From Tetranychus cinnabarinus (lineage: Eukaryota > Arthropoda > Arachnida > Trombidiformes > Tetranychidae), in the NCBI GenBank assembly GCA_022266195.1, contig WHVY01000001.1, forward strand, positions 9,052,001 to 9,116,000: DNA of 64,000 bases. Reading direction: 5' to 3'. This document shows, piece by piece, positions 60,653-64,000 of the stretch (position 1 is its first letter; each line of letters opens with the position of its first letter). A program made the translations under genes and the position numbers. The notes below the pieces were generated by a model. It had not been told where the DNA came from, did not search any database, and saw only the letters and a list, made by a program, of their open reading frames with translations.

Positions 60653-60805
60653 ATGAGATCTTTTTCTATCACCAATTTATCCTTTTGTTCCACTTTGCTA
60701 TTTGCATTCAAGGTTGGCTATTTGTTATTCCTTGCTTTTCTTCGTTTCAACTGTGGAAATCAGATTCTTTGCGAATTCCTTCGCAGGTTAATATTACTTA
60801 CCTAA
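60653..60805 (+). CDS. Small ORF in duplicated block, right copy (50 aa)
   Basis: This is the counterpart of the 46625 ORF, identical for its first 39 codons and differing at four codons near the end. Upstream, TTCAGTTAGTTC is a better initiator match (TCAGTT) than in the left copy, while the TATA-like sequence is weakened (TTTAATTAG). A hydrophobic N-terminus could act as a signal or membrane segment. Whether it is translated cannot be judged from sequence. Confidence 0.22.
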   Translation: MRSFSITNLSFCSTLLFAFKVGYLLFLAFLRFNCGNQILCEFLRRLILLT

Positions 60806-61175
60806 TAATAGTCATTACAACATCGACTAAAAAATCAAACATGGAATCAAACCTGTCATCGAAAGTCTATTTTAGAAGGATGATGATTGAATGAAATTGC
60901 TGCAAGAAATCTCATCAAGTCTTTTATCGTCACTGAATTCACTGAAAACATTAAATGCATTCAAAAAAGCCGCTTACGAATATAATTGGTCCAAAATGTA
61001 CTTGAAGCTAATACTTACATATTGAGAAAGATTGAAGATAGAACATGAACTTTATTAAACATCAGTACGCATGAAGGTTTGTCCTTCATTTCGGTGGATA
61101 ATGTATTTAAGGTCTAAATTACTGTTGATCCAATGATGGTTGCTCTTCAAATATGTTCAATATAACTAGACACCG

Positions 61176-61393
61176 AAGTCAGTCGATTGAAAGCCGACTG
61201 AGCGCCAGTCGTTTGAGCTATCGACTAAGTCGAATCAGTCGACTGCAATAAGAGTCGAAAAGTTTGTTTTTGTAAACATTTTTTGAAAAAAACGTTTATT
61301 TCAGATAGTTTTCAACTTTAACTCAATATAAATTCAGTATGTATCAGTTTTGTAATTCATTTGCCTATTGCTCGAGTCGACTTTAGTCGACTT
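61176..61393. mobile_element. Candidate GTCGACT-rich MITE
   Basis: About 218 bp present only in the right copy. Its ends are imperfect inverted repeats: AAGTCAGTCGATTGAAAGCC on the left and the complement of AAGTCGACTAAAGTCGACTC on the right. It also has several internal AGTCGACT/AGTCGATT motifs. No clear target duplication is seen, so the superfamily is unassigned. The alternative is a rearrangement junction between old and young duplicon parts. Confidence 0.4.
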
Positions 61394-62546
61394 GATCTCA
61401 TTTAGGTGGATCAGTGTATTTAGACTTTTAATTAAAATGAAATTGCTGTTGATCCAACTATGGTTTAAATATGTTTAGTATAACCAGTAAATGTGATTAT
61501 TTGCCAGTTACAAATAATTGGTTACTTTATGGTTACAAAACTTAAGCGCCAATATTGAAAAACATTTTATCGTTTTTTCACGCCATCTATTAACTGAAAG
61601 AAAAGCTCAACATTTCTGATTCACTTTTAAATTTGCCTCTTAAAGTAACCAAAAATCAGTGTCTTAGCAACATCAAGAGTAACCAAAAAACCAGATTAAC
61701 CTCTCGTCGTCAATGCCATTTCTTTAACTGTGCTTTAAAGGTAAGCTTTATTTGAAAGGTGAATCTGCATGAGCGTTAAGATTTGGGTTATTTTCAGCAA
61801 AGAAGATACGGAAAAATCGTTCTGCGCTGAGACTTTTAAGAGTAAAACACAATTTTCAGTTCCGCTTCATTATTCTGTTGCATGAAAAGTTTCAATTTAT
61901 TATCCAAAAAGTATTTTTGCTAAGGAGTAATGATAAAAAAATGAAACATTTTAGTGGTTGGTGGGTTTGTATGATCATGCAAACTGAGTCTTGCAAAATT
62001 TCTTCGATCGACAATTTTCGATTTAATCGAGGTCAAAGTTGAATCTTGGATCGCCTTTTGTTCAATTATGGAAGCAGAAATTGCGTGAAACTCAATTTCC
62101 TGACACAACTTTTGATGGTCAACCAGAAAATGCATTTATTTTGAGTTATAAAATTTTATCTTTTCATTACAACAGGTCAGTTCGATTGTTCAGTTCAACC
62201 TTCCCTTTCTGTGATCGTAAAATTACAAGCTGAAAGTTATTATTCATCGATAAAAATTGTTGATACACATCAACGATTAAACAGTTTTCTTGATTTGGCC
62301 ACTGGCCTAAAAACTTAGAGTTTCAATATTCCGATAATGGTAGCTCGGTTAGAAGTCAATCGCAAATGCTTCGTAATTAAAGCAAACAAAAGGGACTAAT
62401 CCACGAGTTAGAGAATACGAAAGGTCGAAATTTTAACACAAAAGTTTAACAATAAGTTGAAAATCAGTACAAAAGAGCTGAAAACAATTACTATGATTTA
62501 ATGACGAATTTATTGAATTGAATGAAAAAGAAAGTTAATCAACGCG

Positions 62547-62566
62547 AACCTAACCTAACCTAACCT
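62547..62566. repeat. Short telomere-type (TTAGG) repeat
   Basis: Four copies of the pentamer AACCT in tandem, equal to TTAGG on the minus strand, the common arthropod telomere unit. The left repeat copy has only about two and a half units at the matching position (54047), so the array length differs between copies. Confidence 0.5.
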
Positions 62567-63492
62567 GAAACAAAGCGATCGAGACCAATGACCAGTCATT
62601 AGATTTTGTTATGGACTAAAATAACATGGCTGAATACCTAATCTGAGCTAATTTATCCTCCAAATTTGTGTGTTGAGTAATCAAGAATCAAATCTGACAA
62701 CATAATGCAATAATTTTTTTCTGTTGGATCTTGAATGATCCCAAATTTCAACATAAGAATGATCTCTGAAAATGAACGAAAAAACTCGAGCATAATTTGA
62801 TCTAATTTTTTCACCCAAACCCATTCTGCTTAAATCTTTTTTCTCAATTTAACCAACACCGAGTGCGATAATTGAGTTAAGTAAATGAATTGTGATTGTA
62901 TTGTCATTTGATACAATTCATTTTTTCCGAACATTTTTTCATTAACAGTTTGTCAATCACTTTCATCAAGAAAATACATAATTAAAGACTTATAGATGGC
63001 ACTGAAAATTTATCTTAACTAATTTATATTTAATTTCATTTAAATCTCAATTATTGCATGTTCAGATTCACACAGCCATTCAATGCCGATAAATGGTGCT
63101 TTATTATATCCTGTAATTGGGTGTTGAAGTGAAGACACACAAATAAGATACATTTAATGTTGACTCTAAATTAGCCTATTAACTCAATTCTCACGTATCA
63201 ATCAAGGTGCAAGATTGATAAGTAAATTGTAGCTACTCGGGACAATTCGTTGTCTTGAACTGTCAACCTTTTTGTGTTGAATCCATTTCTCCAATGCATG
63301 ATGTTTAAATTGTCTTCTGATTTATTCTAGTCACATTGAGCGATTGAGAAACAAGTATCCGTCGACATTGTACCAAATCAATGTTTAAGCCAAAAAGTCG
63401 CGATAATAGTGGCAAGAACCTTGGACTCTGCAATTGTTGAAAATTACTCGATTTAACTCGACTCTGTCTTGTAGAAAAAAAATAGTTTAGCA

Positions 63493-64000
63493 AATTGCAT
63501 TTAAATAATGATTAAAGTAGCTGAAAGTTAACCCAGAAAAGTTAATAGCTCATTGAATGGTCTCCAATACAGGAATTATTAACTGTAATATTAACTGCAG
63601 CCATATTGGTAAACTTGATGATTCCTCTAATAATGGTGATTAAAATTTCGATCAACCGAAGGACAACCATTTGGCTTCTGATTAACTTGAAATTGCCACC
63701 TTACAAATCTCCTCTTTTCCGTTGATTACCAGGTTGGTGAGTGGACCAGGCGCTTGTATTAATAATAGTGGTTTACCGGATGAAAATTAACGCAACCTTC
63801 ACCGAGAAAAATACATATTATACTGATTAATCAACTGGATCGAAAGATCAGAAATGGAGTAAACAAGAAAAAAATCATGATAACTGTTAATTGGGTAAAT
63901 AGTGAAAGTTGTTTTGGGGAGCACTTATTGCATAAAAGATCAGCTTCTATTGATATAATATGTAACTGTTGCTTAGCTCGAGATTTACCTGATCTTTGTT
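63493..64000. other. Right-end unique sequence
   Basis: After the right repeat copy ends there are about 500 bp of AT-rich sequence in which I see no coding region, RNA gene or repeat. Confidence 0.5.

Larger units (their letters stand above)
60190..63492 (+). repeat. Right copy of the segmental direct repeat
   Basis: Homologous to 46030-54971 and in the same orientation. It lacks the four insertions of the left copy and so records the pre-insertion sequence. The site near 61550 gives the non-LTR target, about 61679 the mariner TA, and about 61699 the hAT target. The part 61394-63492 is the close match. The part 60190-61175 is the older, more diverged match and includes a second diverged version of the segment that begins again at 61394. 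A GTCGACT-rich insert (61176-61393) separates the two parts. Confidence 0.88.

Overview
The window is AT-rich eukaryotic nuclear DNA with short spliced introns (59-90 bp is common), GT-AG junctions, long non-coding stretches and several transposon superfamilies. The recognisable genes are animal: a complete glycoprotein hormone pair (GPA2 and GPB5), a Polycomb-group Sfmbt gene, and a dual-specificity phosphatase exon. With a short TTAGG-type repeat and compact introns I infer an arthropod, perhaps a mite. The sequence alone does not prove this. No bacterial features, CRISPR arrays, rRNA genes or convincing tRNA genes were seen.

Layout. 1-20.3 kb is mostly non-coding and holds one good candidate exon for a secreted peptide (minus strand, 19 kb) and one weak terminal exon (16.3 kb). 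20.3-22.2 kb is a Mutator-like (MULE) transposon with 161-bp terminal inverted repeats, a 9-bp target duplication and a broken FLYWCH/MULE transposase. Just downstream, 23.1-24.4 kb is GPA2 (plus strand, three coding exons). 27.1-34.3 kb is GPB5 (minus strand, two coding exons split by a 6.4-kb intron). The two subunit genes are tail to tail and together would encode thyrostimulin. 40.3-44.1 kb is Sfmbt (minus strand, five coding exons: four MBT repeats, SLED, SAM).

46-63.5 kb is a mosaic of two direct repeat copies, about 46.0-54.97 kb and 60.2-63.49 kb. The left copy carries four insertions that the right copy lacks: a 718-bp MULE-type MITE, an apparently intact 4.35-kb non-LTR retrotransposon with both ORFs open, a 305-bp Tc1/mariner-type MITE and a 426-bp hAT-type MITE. 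The right copy supplies the pre-insertion site: exactly for three of them, and as a diverged sequence for the MULE-type MITE. Between the copies lie a Trp-rich secreted-protein exon, a single-exon gene for a 768-aa secreted protein with a duplicated eight-cysteine motif and a Gln/His-rich tail, a phosphatase exon convergent with it, and an orphan terminal exon.

How the parts relate. GPA2 and GPB5 form the only clear functional unit, a heterodimeric cystine-knot hormone. Sfmbt is a chromatin repressor unrelated to it. The remaining content is mobile DNA and its consequences. Exon structures were assembled by eye from reading frame, splice consensus and family conservation. No database search was possible.
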